A stretch of 64,000 nt of DNA from an uncultured Polaribacter sp. Lineage in GTDB: Bacteria > Bacteroidota > Bacteroidia > Flavobacteriales > Flavobacteriaceae. Shown here piece after piece: positions 36,022-44,165 of the stretch. Where the stretch lies: NCBI RefSeq assembly GCF_947501385.1, contig NZ_CANMVP010000023.1:16172-80171 (forward strand), written 5' to 3'. The notes under the pieces were generated by a model that was not told where the DNA came from, did no database searches, and was given only the letters and a program-made list of their open reading frames with translations. Both the position numbers and the translations under genes were made by a program. Position 1 is the stretch's first letter, and every line of letters begins with the position of its first letter.

Positions 36022-38843
36022 TGATTGTTTGTAATAAACAAGTGATAGGTTTTTGTTGCTATTTCTTTCACTTCGCTATTTTTAAACTTTTTTAAAGGTA
36101 AAACAATTGAAATATAATTCTTGTTTTTAGATACTTGTAGGTATTTAAGAACAAGAATTTTTAGTTGGGTACCTCCCATTCTCATAATTCTTTGTAAATA
36201 TTTCTTTTCAGTCAATACTTTAAGCGCTATAACGGGCGAATTCAACTTGTCATCTACAATATAATTCTCTACAACAGGTAGTACCATCATTTTAATTTTA
36301 CTTTGAAGAATGTTATCCAAAAATTCTAAAGAGTTTACTTTAGCCTCTCTAATTTCACTCTGTATGCCAATATAGGTCATATTGATATCTTCTTCATTGT
36401 AAATTAAACTCAATAAGTTGAAGATACATTTTAAATTGTACTCTAGCACTTTTTCTAAAGCAGTCATCATGTCTTTTCTTGCTTCATAAACATTCTGATC
36501 AGATGCATCTTCTTCTTTAGATAAGTCCTCATTAATAATGTGTTGTATCGAATTGATAATTTCTAGGGTATTTTTATAGTAACTACTTTCTCTAAATATT
36601 TGATTTTTAATAACTCTTGTACTGATGTATAATTGATGATTACTTTTCTTTAATTTTTTTAATGATTTTGATGATTCTAGTCTTGTAACTGCATTTTTAC
36701 TTTTTAACAAACGCATTAAAATTCTTACGGCTTCCTCATTATTAAAAGACTCAATTACTTTTGGTATAAATTTTCTAATGGAAGGTTTAAGCTGATTATT
36801 CTTATCAATTTTTAAAATGATTTCAATAATTTTTGGACCATAGCTTTTAAGTGCTTTTATCGCTCTTTTTCTATGCGTTTTAGACTCTAATAACGCTAAC
36901 AAATCGTTTATAAAAACCTCATCTGAAGAAATTCCAGCAGCAGTTGTTGCAAATTTTACAACATAATTTACATTACTTTTCAGGTGGATATTTATATATT
37001 TATAATATTTTATAAGTCTTGTATAGGCAATACTCATTAATAAACCCGCTAGCAGCTCTTTTTTAGCATCTACATCATCTGAAGTCAAAATATACATTCT
37101 TTGCTCTAATCTTTCTACTAAATTGTATTTTTCACCTAGTTTAGCATTGTTAGAGCTTTGTTTCGCTAGTGTTAGTAGTGCACCATTTGCGATGTATTCA
37201 TTTTGGTTGTCTAAATATTTATTAAAAAAAGATTCATCTGTAATGGGAGAATGTGCTAATATATAATCTAAAGCTATGTAGACCAAAACATCGTCTTTCT
37301 CATGAACCAACGTCTCTACTTTGTCTAAAATATCTAGATCTTCAAAAGAATCTAAGTAATCAATAGCTTCTGTTTTCACTTTATTAGAAGGGTGGTCTAA
37401 CAATTTAATAATTTTAGTATTAAAAGAGGTTTCCTTATAATCTTTTAAGCGATCTAATATGCTTAAAATAGAAGCTTCATCGCCATTTTCTAAAATATTT
37501 TTAACATCTGCAATGGTATTTTCTGTCTTTTTATTTTTTTCTGAATTTGCTTCAAAAGTTAATGTCTTTTGAATATTTGTTTTAAAAGAATTAAAATAGG
37601 CTTCACGCAGACGGTAAATTAATAAGATCCAAATAAAAGTAAACAACAATACAATTACAGTAATGTAAGAAGAGTCTAAATCTAATCTCTTTATTAAAAA
37701 GATTAATAAAAAACCCGCAAAACCAGTTGCAATACTATCTACAGCAACATCTATATAAGATTTTGCTTGATTTTTAACTAACAACGGAATTGGCATGATA
37801 GACAATTCTACAGCGGCTTTATTCAAAGATTGTTTCGCACTGCCATCAATTCCTTTTATCAATATTAAAACCCATAATTCTGGAAATGTTAAAAATAGCA
37901 AACTCCCAAACGCAATAGTTAATGGAAGAATTAATAAGGTTGAAGAAACCCCTATTCTAGTTAAAATTTTATTGGTAAGAAATAATTGTATTACAAGCGC
38001 AACAACATTAAATGTTGAAAACCAGAATCCAAAAAAAGCAGCCAATTCATCAGAATCTGGAATGGCTTCATAAGCAAAAGCACTAAATTGAAAATCTACT
38101 AGTTTTGCTACAATAACTCCAATTCCTGTAATTAAGGCAATGTATGTTAAGTGTTTCGATTTTGCAATCAAACGTAAAGAAGAACTTTCTAAATTTTCTT
38201 GATCTGCAATTACTTGTTTTCGTTTAAAAGAGTTTAAAAATTTAATTTTTAAATTATAAACACTTTTTAAAATAGGAATACAAAGTAAAATTAACAATGC
38301 AGCAAGAAAGATAGCATATTCGTTTCCAAAGCTGGTAGCGATGATACTTGTTAAGTACCCACCAAATATTCCGCCTGCAATAGCTCCTGCGCCAATAAAA
38401 CCAAAATTTCTTTTGGCTTCTCTGGCATTAAAAACCATGTTCGCAAACAACCAAAATTGTGAAGTTGCTACTACAGCAAATAAGGATATAAATACATAGT
38501 AGAAATAAAGTACCCAACTACTAATAATATCATGTCTTAATACCAAGCTTAAAGCAACAAAAGCCAAACTAAATATGACTAAAGAAATTACAGTAACTTT
38601 TACAAGAGAAAATTTTCTGATGGCTCTATTATAAAAATAGGTTGTTAGTACAGCCACACCAGCCACTAAAAGATAACCAAATGGCAAGTTATCTGCACCC
38701 AATTGAGATACAAAAAGTGCATTTACAGTGGGTTTTACAATAAGTAAAACCGTAATAATTATAAAAATATATAATAGCATTAAAAAAGAGATGCCTATCT
38801 CATCATCTCTTAGTCCAAATGTTTTTGTAATAATCTTTCTCAC
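36018..38843 (-). CDS. NTT (ADP/ATP translocase)-like membrane protein fused to HEAT repeats
   Basis: A 941-residue protein. The first 420 residues form about 12 TM helices of the MFS-like nucleotide transporter (NTT/Tlc/Npt1) superfamily, with a start KTFGLRDDEIGISFLMLLYI and the loop signature REAKRNFGFIGAGAIAGGIFGG (about 140-161). A charged linker follows, then about 500 residues of helical HEAT-type repeats. NTT-HEAT fusions are known in free-living bacteria, but their substrate is mostly undetermined. Next to an exported ATP-dependent dikinase it could supply nucleotide to the periplasm; this is inference. Downstream partner of the serine hydrolase at 38864 (20-bp gap), and convergent with the dikinase operon. 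Confidence 0.77.
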   Translation of the reverse strand: MRKIITKTFGLRDDEIGISFLMLLYIFIIITVLLIVKPTVNALFVSQLGADNLPFGYLLVAGVAVLTTYFYNRAIRKFSLVKVTVISLVIFSLAFVALSLVLRHDIISSWVLYFYYVFISLFAVVATSQFWLFANMVFNAREAKRNFGFIGAGAIAGGIFGGYLTSIIATSFGNEYAIFLAALLILLCIPILKSVYNLKIKFLNSFKRKQVIADQENLESSSLRLIAKSKHLTYIALITGIGVIVAKLVDFQFSAFAYEAIPDSDELAAFFGFWFSTFNVVALVIQLFLTNKILTRIGVSSTLLILPLTIAFGSLLFLTFPELWVLILIKGIDGSAKQSLNKAAVELSIMPIPLLVKNQAKSYIDVAVDSIATGFAGFLLIFLIKRLDLDSSYITVIVLLFTFIWILLIYRLREAYFNSFKTNIQKTLTFEANSEKNKKTENTIADVKNILENGDEASILSILDRLKDYKETSFNTKIIKLLDHPSNKVKTEAIDYLDSFEDLDILDKVETLVHEKDDVLVYIALDYILAHSPITDESFFNKYLDNQNEYIANGALLTLAKQSSNNAKLGEKYNLVERLEQRMYILTSDDVDAKKELLAGLLMSIAYTRLIKYYKYINIHLKSNVNYVVKFATTAAGISSDEVFINDLLALLESKTHRKRAIKALKSYGPKIIEIILKIDKNNQLKPSIRKFIPKVIESFNNEEAVRILMRLLKSKNAVTRLESSKSLKKLKKSNHQLYISTRVIKNQIFRESSYYKNTLEIINSIQHIINEDLSKEEDASDQNVYEARKDMMTALEKVLEYNLKCIFNLLSLIYNEEDINMTYIGIQSEIREAKVNSLEFLDNILQSKIKMMVLPVVENYIVDDKLNSPVIALKVLTEKKYLQRIMRMGGTQLKILVLKYLQVSKNKNYISIVLPLKKFKNSEVKEIATKTYHLFITNNH

Positions 38844-38863
38844 AGCTTATTTCATAAATAGAA

Positions 38864-39796
38864 CTATAAAGAACGGGCTTTTTTTAATACCTTTTCTAAA
38901 GGTCTCACTAAATTTCTAATAATTTGTTCACCATAATCATTATCAATTAAAGCTACAATAATATATTTTCTTTTTGGACCCCAAACCAATGCAGAGTCTG
39001 AATGGTAATTTCTCCAAGAACCAGACTTTCTATAAACCGTTGCTTTGGGTGCAATAATGTCTAAAGTATTTACAAACTTATGATGCAACTTAGGATCTTT
39101 CATAATATCTAACATTTCTTTAGAACGTTCTGTACTAATTAAGTTTCCTAATGCCAATTGGTAATAAAAACTACAAACCTGTCTTGTTGTAGCCGCATGA
39201 CTTAGACCTTTCATAGGATCTGGACTTCTTTTTCCTGCAGCTGCATATCTTTTACCAACCCAAAGACCACCACCAACTTCTTCATCGTATAGTTTATTTT
39301 TTGGAGCTCGTAAAACTTCTTCAATTTTTTTATACCCAAGTCTATCAATCATTCTCGTAGATGCCTGATTGTTCGATTTACTGATCATTAAGCGTAAATC
39401 TTTTTTAATTTCATCGGTATACTCCATTTCACCATTTTCTATGGCATCCATAGCCGCTAAAAGAATGGCAATTTTTGGTAAACTTGCAGCATACATCATA
39501 AAATTATCATTCATTCCTGCATACTTAAAATTTAAAGGATCACTTAAATCTACAATACCAATAGACATTTGTCTTCCTGCTACAAGGCGTTTCCATTTTT
39601 TATTAGAATTTATTTGTTTGGTTAAGATATCTTTTAATTCAGCATTTTCAATTTCTGCAATTGGGTCTATATCATCTACGTGACTTATAGGCAACCCATT
39701 TTGTCCGTAAACGACCCCAGAAAATACTAGAAAAGTTAATATTAAAAAATGTTCTTTAATTTTTTTAAAATGCATATTTATTTTTTTGTCAATCAT
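38864..39796 (-). CDS. Exported beta-lactamase-fold serine hydrolase
   Basis: A 310-residue exported protein. Signal peptide ends VVYGQ near residue 32; an internal ATG (39775) would give a neater signal sequence starting MHFKKIKEHF. Catalytic motifs: YAASLPK (Ser105, Lys108), SKSNN (SxN-like) and RKSGSWRNYHSDSA (KTG equivalent). It is shorter and closer to the Beta-lactamase2 (PF13354) core than its paralogue at 34714. Likely first gene of the minus-strand operon with the NTT-like transporter. Physiological substrate unknown; lack of a regulator such as ampR argues against a dedicated resistance gene. Confidence 0.83.
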   Translation of the reverse strand: MIDKKINMHFKKIKEHFLILTFLVFSGVVYGQNGLPISHVDDIDPIAEIENAELKDILTKQINSNKKWKRLVAGRQMSIGIVDLSDPLNFKYAGMNDNFMMYAASLPKIAILLAAMDAIENGEMEYTDEIKKDLRLMISKSNNQASTRMIDRLGYKKIEEVLRAPKNKLYDEEVGGGLWVGKRYAAAGKRSPDPMKGLSHAATTRQVCSFYYQLALGNLISTERSKEMLDIMKDPKLHHKFVNTLDIIAPKATVYRKSGSWRNYHSDSALVWGPKRKYIIVALIDNDYGEQIIRNLVRPLEKVLKKARSL

Positions 39797-39863
39797 AGTA
39801 TATAATATACAAAATATGTGCCAGTAAACAAATTATAGTTGTTAATATTATCTAAACCTAGCA

Positions 39864-40355
39864 TTAATTTCTTACTTTTATTGGTGTTGTAGGGTTAAAA
39901 CCAAAGTTTGTGTTTGGTAATTCAATACCTAATTGATAAATCAAATAACCAATACTAGCGTAATGATGTGTTGTATGACTTTGGGTTTGCATTAAAACCG
40001 CAGCAAGTGTATAATTTGCCGTTTCAATTCCTTGCCCTAAATCATCAGAGACTTTAACTATTTTATTAAAATCTTCTTTTTTAATTTTATAAAGTTGAAA
40101 AATGATTGTTTCGAAATATGCGATGCCTATAGTCGTTTTTAATTCCACTAGCTCATTTCTATCTCTTATAGAAAAATCTATTGCTTTATTTTCTAGTCCT
40201 TTAAAAATACAAGAAAACACATCTAAAACATGACGTATATGACAGCCTATACTTGAATAATAAGGTGCTACTGATCTATCTGAATATTCTTCGTCACTAA
40301 TACTTTTTAATAATTGAATTCCTTTCTCTAAATTCTGGGCAATCGTTTCAATCAT
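39864..40355 (-). CDS. DinB/YfiT-like four-helix metal-binding protein
   Basis: A 163-residue protein of the DinB-like superfamily. Putative metal-ligand histidines are in SSIGCHIRHVLDV (about 31-43) and QTQSHTTHHYASIGYLIYQL (about 126-145), positions typical of the family's three-His site. Members include thiol-dependent transferases, but the activity here is unknown. Monocistronic by spacing. Confidence 0.8.
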   Translation of the reverse strand: MIETIAQNLEKGIQLLKSISDEEYSDRSVAPYYSSIGCHIRHVLDVFSCIFKGLENKAIDFSIRDRNELVELKTTIGIAYFETIIFQLYKIKKEDFNKIVKVSDDLGQGIETANYTLAAVLMQTQSHTTHHYASIGYLIYQLGIELPNTNFGFNPTTPIKVRN

Positions 40356-40505
40356 GTAATTTATTTTGGAATAATGGTCGTAAAATATGCTTCTAAATTA
40401 CGAGTTCTTTCTGAATTTTAAAAATTTTATAATCAAATGACACACAACTTCTTACACATTAATAGTTAAGCATTAGTAGTACTATGTAAACAAATCTTTA
40501 CTTTT

Positions 40506-40522
40506 TTGGCACGCTCTTTGAA
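40506..40522 (+). promoter_or_regulatory. Candidate sigma-54 promoter (TTTGGCACG ... TTGA)
   Basis: TTGGCACG at 40506-40513 followed by TTGA at 40518-40521. The -24 half is a full match and the -12 half has one mismatch (A for C); GG-N10 spacing is exact. It is the best sigma-54-like site in the window and lies 65 bp before the start at 40588. Confidence 0.55.
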
Positions 40523-40587
40523 AATACTACAACAAATGCGGAAGCCGAAAAGCAATTAGAGTAGGCAAAACCCTTAAACCATATATT

Positions 40588-41643
40588 ATGAAAAAAGGTG
40601 TACTTATATTATTAGGAATGTTCATGATGGTTTCTACTGTTGAAGCCAAAAATGGCGAAAATTTATCAAACAACATTAGGGTTCACCATTCTTATAACAA
40701 TTCTGTTAACTTCTTAGAAAGAGGAATTGAATTTTTTATTTTTACGAATGGTGATTTTGATTTTAACAGCAATTATAACGATACATATTATGACTTTAAC
40801 GGAGTACGTACAAGAAGAAATGGCGTAACCATAGATAGAGATTATAGAGGTAGAATAAGACGTGTTGGTTCTGTATTTATTAACTATGATTTTAGAGGAA
40901 ACGTCTCTAGAGTAGGTTCTGTTTACATGCGATATTTTGGAAATAGACTTACAAATGTTGGAAACTTAAATATATCCTACAACAGATGGGGAGATCCTGT
41001 GTTTTATGGAAATGTAAGAGATAATTTTTACAATCACAACGGCATTAGAATCAACCTAAATTTAGGAACTATTTGGAACTATAACCATGCGTATTTTTTT
41101 AATAATGATTTTAGAAGAAACTATACACAATTTAGAGAAGATCGTAATTTTTTCTATTACAAAGCAAATAGAAATGCGAAGATTGGAAAACGATCTCAAA
41201 TTCTAAAAAGAAGAAAACAAACTTCTGTAAATAGAAATAACAGTAACACTAAACGTAGTATTAAATCTTATAGAAAATCTGAAGCTAAAAGAAACCTTGA
41301 TGCAAATACTAGAAGAAATTCAGAGGTAAGAAAAAATAGCGATGCAAGTACTAGAAGAAATTCAAATACGAATGTTAGAAGAACTACAGACAAGAATACA
41401 AAAAGAACTTCTGTAACTCGAAATAATGAAAATGCGAAAGCACCTACTAGAATTAAAAGAACAGTAGGAGCAAATACTAGAAAGAACACCAATTCTAATG
41501 TAAAAAGAACTACAAATAATAATACAAAAAGAACTTCTGTAACAAGAAGTAGAGAAAATGTGAAAATTCCTTCTAGAGTTAAAAGAAAAGTTGACAATAA
41601 AAAAAGAGTAAATACAGTTTCTAAAACTAAAAGAAGAAGTTAA
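40588..41643 (+). CDS. Exported protein with Gly/Val repeats and a strongly basic repetitive C terminus
   Basis: A 351-residue protein with signal peptide MKKGVLILLGMFMMVSTVEA. Residues about 70-160 contain short imperfect repeats (RRVGSVFINYDF, SRVGSVYMRYFG, TNVGNLNISYN), probably stacked beta strands. From about residue 195 it is almost entirely Lys, Arg, Asn, Thr and Ser. Within it two tandem 42-residue units (DNA 41347-41472 and 41473-41598) share NTKRTSVTR and a final RxKR. The very basic tail suggests binding to an anionic polymer such as DNA, LPS or acidic polysaccharide. No family recognised. Confidence 0.72.
   Translation: MKKGVLILLGMFMMVSTVEAKNGENLSNNIRVHHSYNNSVNFLERGIEFFIFTNGDFDFNSNYNDTYYDFNGVRTRRNGVTIDRDYRGRIRRVGSVFINYDFRGNVSRVGSVYMRYFGNRLTNVGNLNISYNRWGDPVFYGNVRDNFYNHNGIRINLNLGTIWNYNHAYFFNNDFRRNYTQFREDRNFFYYKANRNAKIGKRSQILKRRKQTSVNRNNSNTKRSIKSYRKSEAKRNLDANTRRNSEVRKNSDASTRRNSNTNVRRTTDKNTKRTSVTRNNENAKAPTRIKRTVGANTRKNTNSNVKRTTNNNTKRTSVTRSRENVKIPSRVKRKVDNKKRVNTVSKTKRRS
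41347..41598 (+). repeat. Two tandem 126-bp coding repeats
   Basis: Two adjacent units, 41347-41472 and 41473-41598, diverged at many bases but collinear and in register. They encode 42-residue repeats in the basic tail of the exported protein at 40588-41643. Confidence 0.6.
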
Positions 41644-41644
41644 A

Positions 41645-41662
41645 ATAGGTATTAATACCTAT
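41645..41662. promoter_or_regulatory. 18-bp perfect palindrome containing GGTATTAATACC
   Basis: ATAGGTATTAATACCTAT, directly after the stop at 41643. The core 12-mer is identical to that at 2343-2354. Here it is downstream of a gene, so an operator role is less obvious than for the upstream copy. Confidence 0.35.
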
Positions 41663-41755
41663 ATATAAAACTTTGATTCTTAGTAAATTTGAAACTCATT
41701 ATTTAAATTTTTTGTTAACTAACTAGATTTAATTTTGACTGGAAAAGTAAAAGTT

Positions 41756-41784
41756 AAAAGCCCCATTTTAGAATGGGGTTTTTT
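41756..41784. terminator. Bidirectional terminator between convergent genes
   Basis: AAAAG, stem CCCCATT / AATGGGG with loop TTAG, then six T. It serves the + strand gene ending at 41643 and can serve the minus-strand gene ending at 41790. Confidence 0.82.
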
Positions 41785-41789
41785 ATGTT

Positions 41790-42014
41790 TTAATCTTTTT
41801 TATTTTCTAATTTACAAATAGTTCTACCTACATTCTCTGCTTTCTTTTTAGTGATCTTTTTAATTTTAGATTTGCATTTTTTAATACCACTACAATCTTT
41901 TTTTAAGTGATATTTTTTGCTCGATTTACTAGTACAAATAAAAACTTCTTTTTCTTTTATTTGAAAAGCGGTCAGCACAAATAAGAGTGAGAAAATTAAG
42001 AGTAGGTTTTTCAT
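41790..42014 (-). CDS. Small exported Cys/Lys-rich protein (KKYHLxxxC motif)
   Basis: A 74-residue protein with signal sequence MKNLLLIFSLLFVLTAFQIKEKE, then FICTSKSSKKYHLKKDCSGIKKC. The K-K-Y-H-L-x(3)-C pattern recalls the small 'GKKYHxxxC' domain found in many secreted bacterial proteins, related in look to the Ada metal-binding fold. The protein at 43195-43674 has the same motif. Four Cys could bind metal or form disulphides. It lies 33 bp downstream of a solo nuclease-domain gene on the same strand. Function unknown. Confidence 0.65.
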   Translation of the reverse strand: MKNLLLIFSLLFVLTAFQIKEKEVFICTSKSSKKYHLKKDCSGIKKCKSKIKKITKKKAENVGRTICKLENKKD

Positions 42015-42047
42015 AGGTTAAGTTATTTGATTTCAAATATAAACTTT

Positions 42048-43106
42048 CTAATTATTTAGTTCGTAGAAATCTATAATTTTTAAAAGTTGCTCTTCGTATT
42101 TGTAAATCTCATCGATCGATTTGATAGTAATTTTTGTTTCTTTTTTATTTTCATCAAAAATCCCTAAATATTTATTACTAGTATTTAAATGCAATCTGCA
42201 TAATGGTTTTCTATTATTATCATCTAAAAGAATTCCAAAATAAGATTGTGTATCTCTATGTGTAATTCTTTCTACGGGCAATTTTCTTCTTAAAATAGCC
42301 ACAATTATTCTGTAACCATCTAATTCCTCTTCTGTAGTAACTATTTTAGTTTCTTCAACAGTATCATCAATAATATCTTTTTGCTGTTTTTCTGATTCTT
42401 TGTTTAAAGCAGAATTTAAGCGATCATTCACCTTCTCTCCTATTATTTGATTAAAGGCTTTATGAACCAATTCGGTAAACTCGTCCATTACCTTTTCTGT
42501 TAAGCGCCCAGAATAAACCTTGGTTGCAAAAAGTCTAGAAAATTCAAAAGAGGGCTTTGTCAGTTCTTCTGAAATGCATTTCTTGATTTCTTTGGTATAT
42601 TTAAGGGAACTTGCATTGTCTACAATTTTATTAACGTCAAAATTAGATTTATGAAATTTTAGTATTTCGTGGATATCAGTGTCTTTTACTTTGGTAATAT
42701 CAAACTCTAAAAATGGTTTTTCATCCATTTTATTGGTTTGTTCTAAATCTGTATAAAAACGATATTGAATTCCGTTTGTGAGTAAAGAAAAACGCGTTTT
42801 AGTCACATGGAAATACCTAAATAACTGCGAGTTATGATTGTCTAAAGATTCTTTCCAGTTCTTACATTCTATGATTAAAATTGGGTCATTATCTTGAAAA
42901 ATAGCATAATCTACTTTTTCTCCTTTTTTTAAGCCCAAATCTGCAGTAAATTCTGGCACAACTTCAGTTGGATTAAAAGAATCGTATCCCAAAGCATGAA
43001 TAAAAGGCAGTACAAAGGCATGTTTGGTAGATTCTTCAGTTTCAATTTTATCTTTTAGCAACGTAATTTTGTCTGCGATTGCTTTTATTTTGTTTTGGAA
43101 TTCCAT
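42048..43106 (-). CDS. Stand-alone HsdR N-terminal-type nuclease-domain protein
   Basis: A 352-residue protein. The N-terminal domain (about 1-145) matches the type I restriction R-subunit N-terminal family, with a PD-(D/E)xK site formed by KVDYAIF (Asp66) and LIIECKNW (Glu80, Lys82), plus an upstream YDSFNPTEVVPEF. No helicase, methylase or specificity subunit is present or nearby, so it is not a restriction system as such. The C-terminal 200 residues are unassigned. Stand-alone members are common in Bacteroidota and of unknown role, perhaps DNA repair or defence. A -7 element TAAGTTTG lies 16 bp upstream. Confidence 0.82.
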   Translation of the reverse strand: MEFQNKIKAIADKITLLKDKIETEESTKHAFVLPFIHALGYDSFNPTEVVPEFTADLGLKKGEKVDYAIFQDNDPILIIECKNWKESLDNHNSQLFRYFHVTKTRFSLLTNGIQYRFYTDLEQTNKMDEKPFLEFDITKVKDTDIHEILKFHKSNFDVNKIVDNASSLKYTKEIKKCISEELTKPSFEFSRLFATKVYSGRLTEKVMDEFTELVHKAFNQIIGEKVNDRLNSALNKESEKQQKDIIDDTVEETKIVTTEEELDGYRIIVAILRRKLPVERITHRDTQSYFGILLDDNNRKPLCRLHLNTSNKYLGIFDENKKETKITIKSIDEIYKYEEQLLKIIDFYELNN

Positions 43107-43122
43107 GGATTATATTTTAACC

Positions 43123-43130
43123 CAAACTTA
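43123..43130 (-). promoter_or_regulatory. -7 promoter element TAAGTTTG (minus strand)
   Basis: Reverse complement of 43123-43130 reads TAAGTTTG, matching TAnnTTTG, 16 bp upstream of the nuclease-domain gene start at 43106. Confidence 0.45.
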
Positions 43131-43141
43131 ATTGTATTTAA

Positions 43142-43168
43142 AAACAAAACCTTACGGGAATCCGTAAG
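43142..43168 (-). terminator. Terminator-like palindrome (CTTACGG family), copy 1
   Basis: CTTACGG / CCGTAAG with loop GAAT. On the minus strand it is followed by GTTTTG and T-rich sequence. It lies after the stop of the gene ending at 43195. Shares its core with copies at 43719-43746 and 45113-45134. Confidence 0.6.
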
Positions 43169-43194
43169 ATTTAAAATTATACGTTTTTAATATT

Positions 43195-43674
43195 TTATTT
43201 ATGTTGATAACAATGCCCTCCACCTTTTACTTTCCGTTTACAGGATTTTCCAGATTTGATTTTTGCGCCACAAAGCGTTGTTTTACTTTTAGAAGAAGAA
43301 GTTGTTCTACTATTCTCTTTTTTATTTTGACCAGTGTGCTGATAACAATAACCGTTCGCTATTTTTGTTACATGTTTGCATCTTGTGCCCTTTTTAGTGA
43401 AACCTTTACATCTAACAGATGTAGATATACCAACAGCTTTATCTGTAAAATTAAGAGTATTTATTAAATCTTTAATTTTTGGTGGTTTACAAATTTTACA
43501 AGGAGTTAATTTAAATTTAGAAATATCCTTTTTGCCTAATAGTTTCTTTGAAACATTTTCTACCATTCTGCAAGAAGCCAAATGGTATTTTTTTCCTGAA
43601 GGAGTTTTATACACATTTTGAGCTTTCAAATGAAAACTCATTAGAACAAAACCAATAATTAAAAAATATTTCAT
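43195..43674 (-). CDS. Exported Cys/His-rich protein with KKYHLxxC motif and two CxxxxxxGxxCxxxxxxxxGxCxxH repeats
   Basis: A 159-residue exported protein (signal MKYFLIIGFVLMSFHLKAQ). The first part has VYKTPSGKKYHLASCRMV and later TPCKICKP, a four-Cys/His arrangement of the small exported 'GKKYHxxxC' type. Two repeats follow, RCKGFTKKGTRC...GYCYQH (about 88-112) and LCGAKIKSGKSC...GHCYQHK (about 134-159), each with three Cys and one His, as in DUF5763-like zinc-binding modules (name from memory). It probably binds metal in the periplasm or at the surface. It shares its first motif with the gene at 41790, and the two flank the nuclease-domain gene. Confidence 0.72.
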   Translation of the reverse strand: MKYFLIIGFVLMSFHLKAQNVYKTPSGKKYHLASCRMVENVSKKLLGKKDISKFKLTPCKICKPPKIKDLINTLNFTDKAVGISTSVRCKGFTKKGTRCKHVTKIANGYCYQHTGQNKKENSRTTSSSKSKTTLCGAKIKSGKSCKRKVKGGGHCYQHK

Positions 43675-43718
43675 AGTGAAATTAGTTCATGTAATAATAC
43701 AATAAATTACTGCAAAGC

Positions 43719-43746
43719 AAAACCTTACGAAAATTTGTAAGGTTTT
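43719..43746 (-). terminator. Terminator-like palindrome (CTTACGG family), copy 2
   Basis: AAAACCTTAC / GTAAGGTTTT, a 10-bp perfect stem with T-rich 3' arm on the minus strand, downstream of the PH-domain gene ending at 43780. Confidence 0.65.
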
Positions 43747-43779
43747 AAAATAATACTCCTTCTTTCTTATATTGAACTC

Positions 43780-44157
43780 TTAAAGTATTTTACTCGCTAA
43801 ATACTTTTGAACTTCATATACATTTATACTTTTATTAAATTTCTTACTCACCGACGGTATATTTTCACTAGAAATCCAGATTTTTAATTCTGCATCTAAA
43901 TCAAATGTCCCTGAAGTTTCCAAAGAAAATCTTGATATGCTTTTATAAGGCATCGATTTATATTCAATTTTACTTCCTGTTAATCCTTGAATATCCACAA
44001 GTATCAAACGCTTATTTGTAAACATAAAAATATCTCTAAAAAGTTTAAAGCCTAATTCAATCTCTTCATCATCTATTAATAATCTTTTATATTTTTCATT
44101 TAATTTTTCTGTTGAAATTTCACTTGCATTCCCCAATAATTGATTGAATAATCCCAT
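43780..44157 (-). CDS. Bacterial PH-domain protein (bPH_1 family)
   Basis: A 125-residue cytoplasmic protein matching the bacterial pleckstrin-homology family: MGLFNQLLGNASEIS at the N terminus, IELGFKLFRDIFMFTNKRLILVDIQGLTGSKIEYKSMPYKSISRFSLETSG in the core and a C-terminal helix. Members form rings and their function is unclear. It starts eight bases after the stop of the two-TM protein gene upstream, so they are co-transcribed. Confidence 0.87.
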   Translation of the reverse strand: MGLFNQLLGNASEISTEKLNEKYKRLLIDDEEIELGFKLFRDIFMFTNKRLILVDIQGLTGSKIEYKSMPYKSISRFSLETSGTFDLDAELKIWISSENIPSVSKKFNKSINVYEVQKYLASKIL

Positions 44158-44165
44158 TATGTTTT

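Noticed and set aside
38864..39796. Dedicated beta-lactam resistance gene
   Set aside because: The fold and motifs fit serine hydrolases broadly. A paralogue in the same locus and the absence of resistance regulators point to an envelope role.
42048..43106. Type I restriction-modification system
   Set aside because: Only the nuclease-like N-terminal domain is present; no helicase motor, methylase or specificity subunit is encoded nearby.
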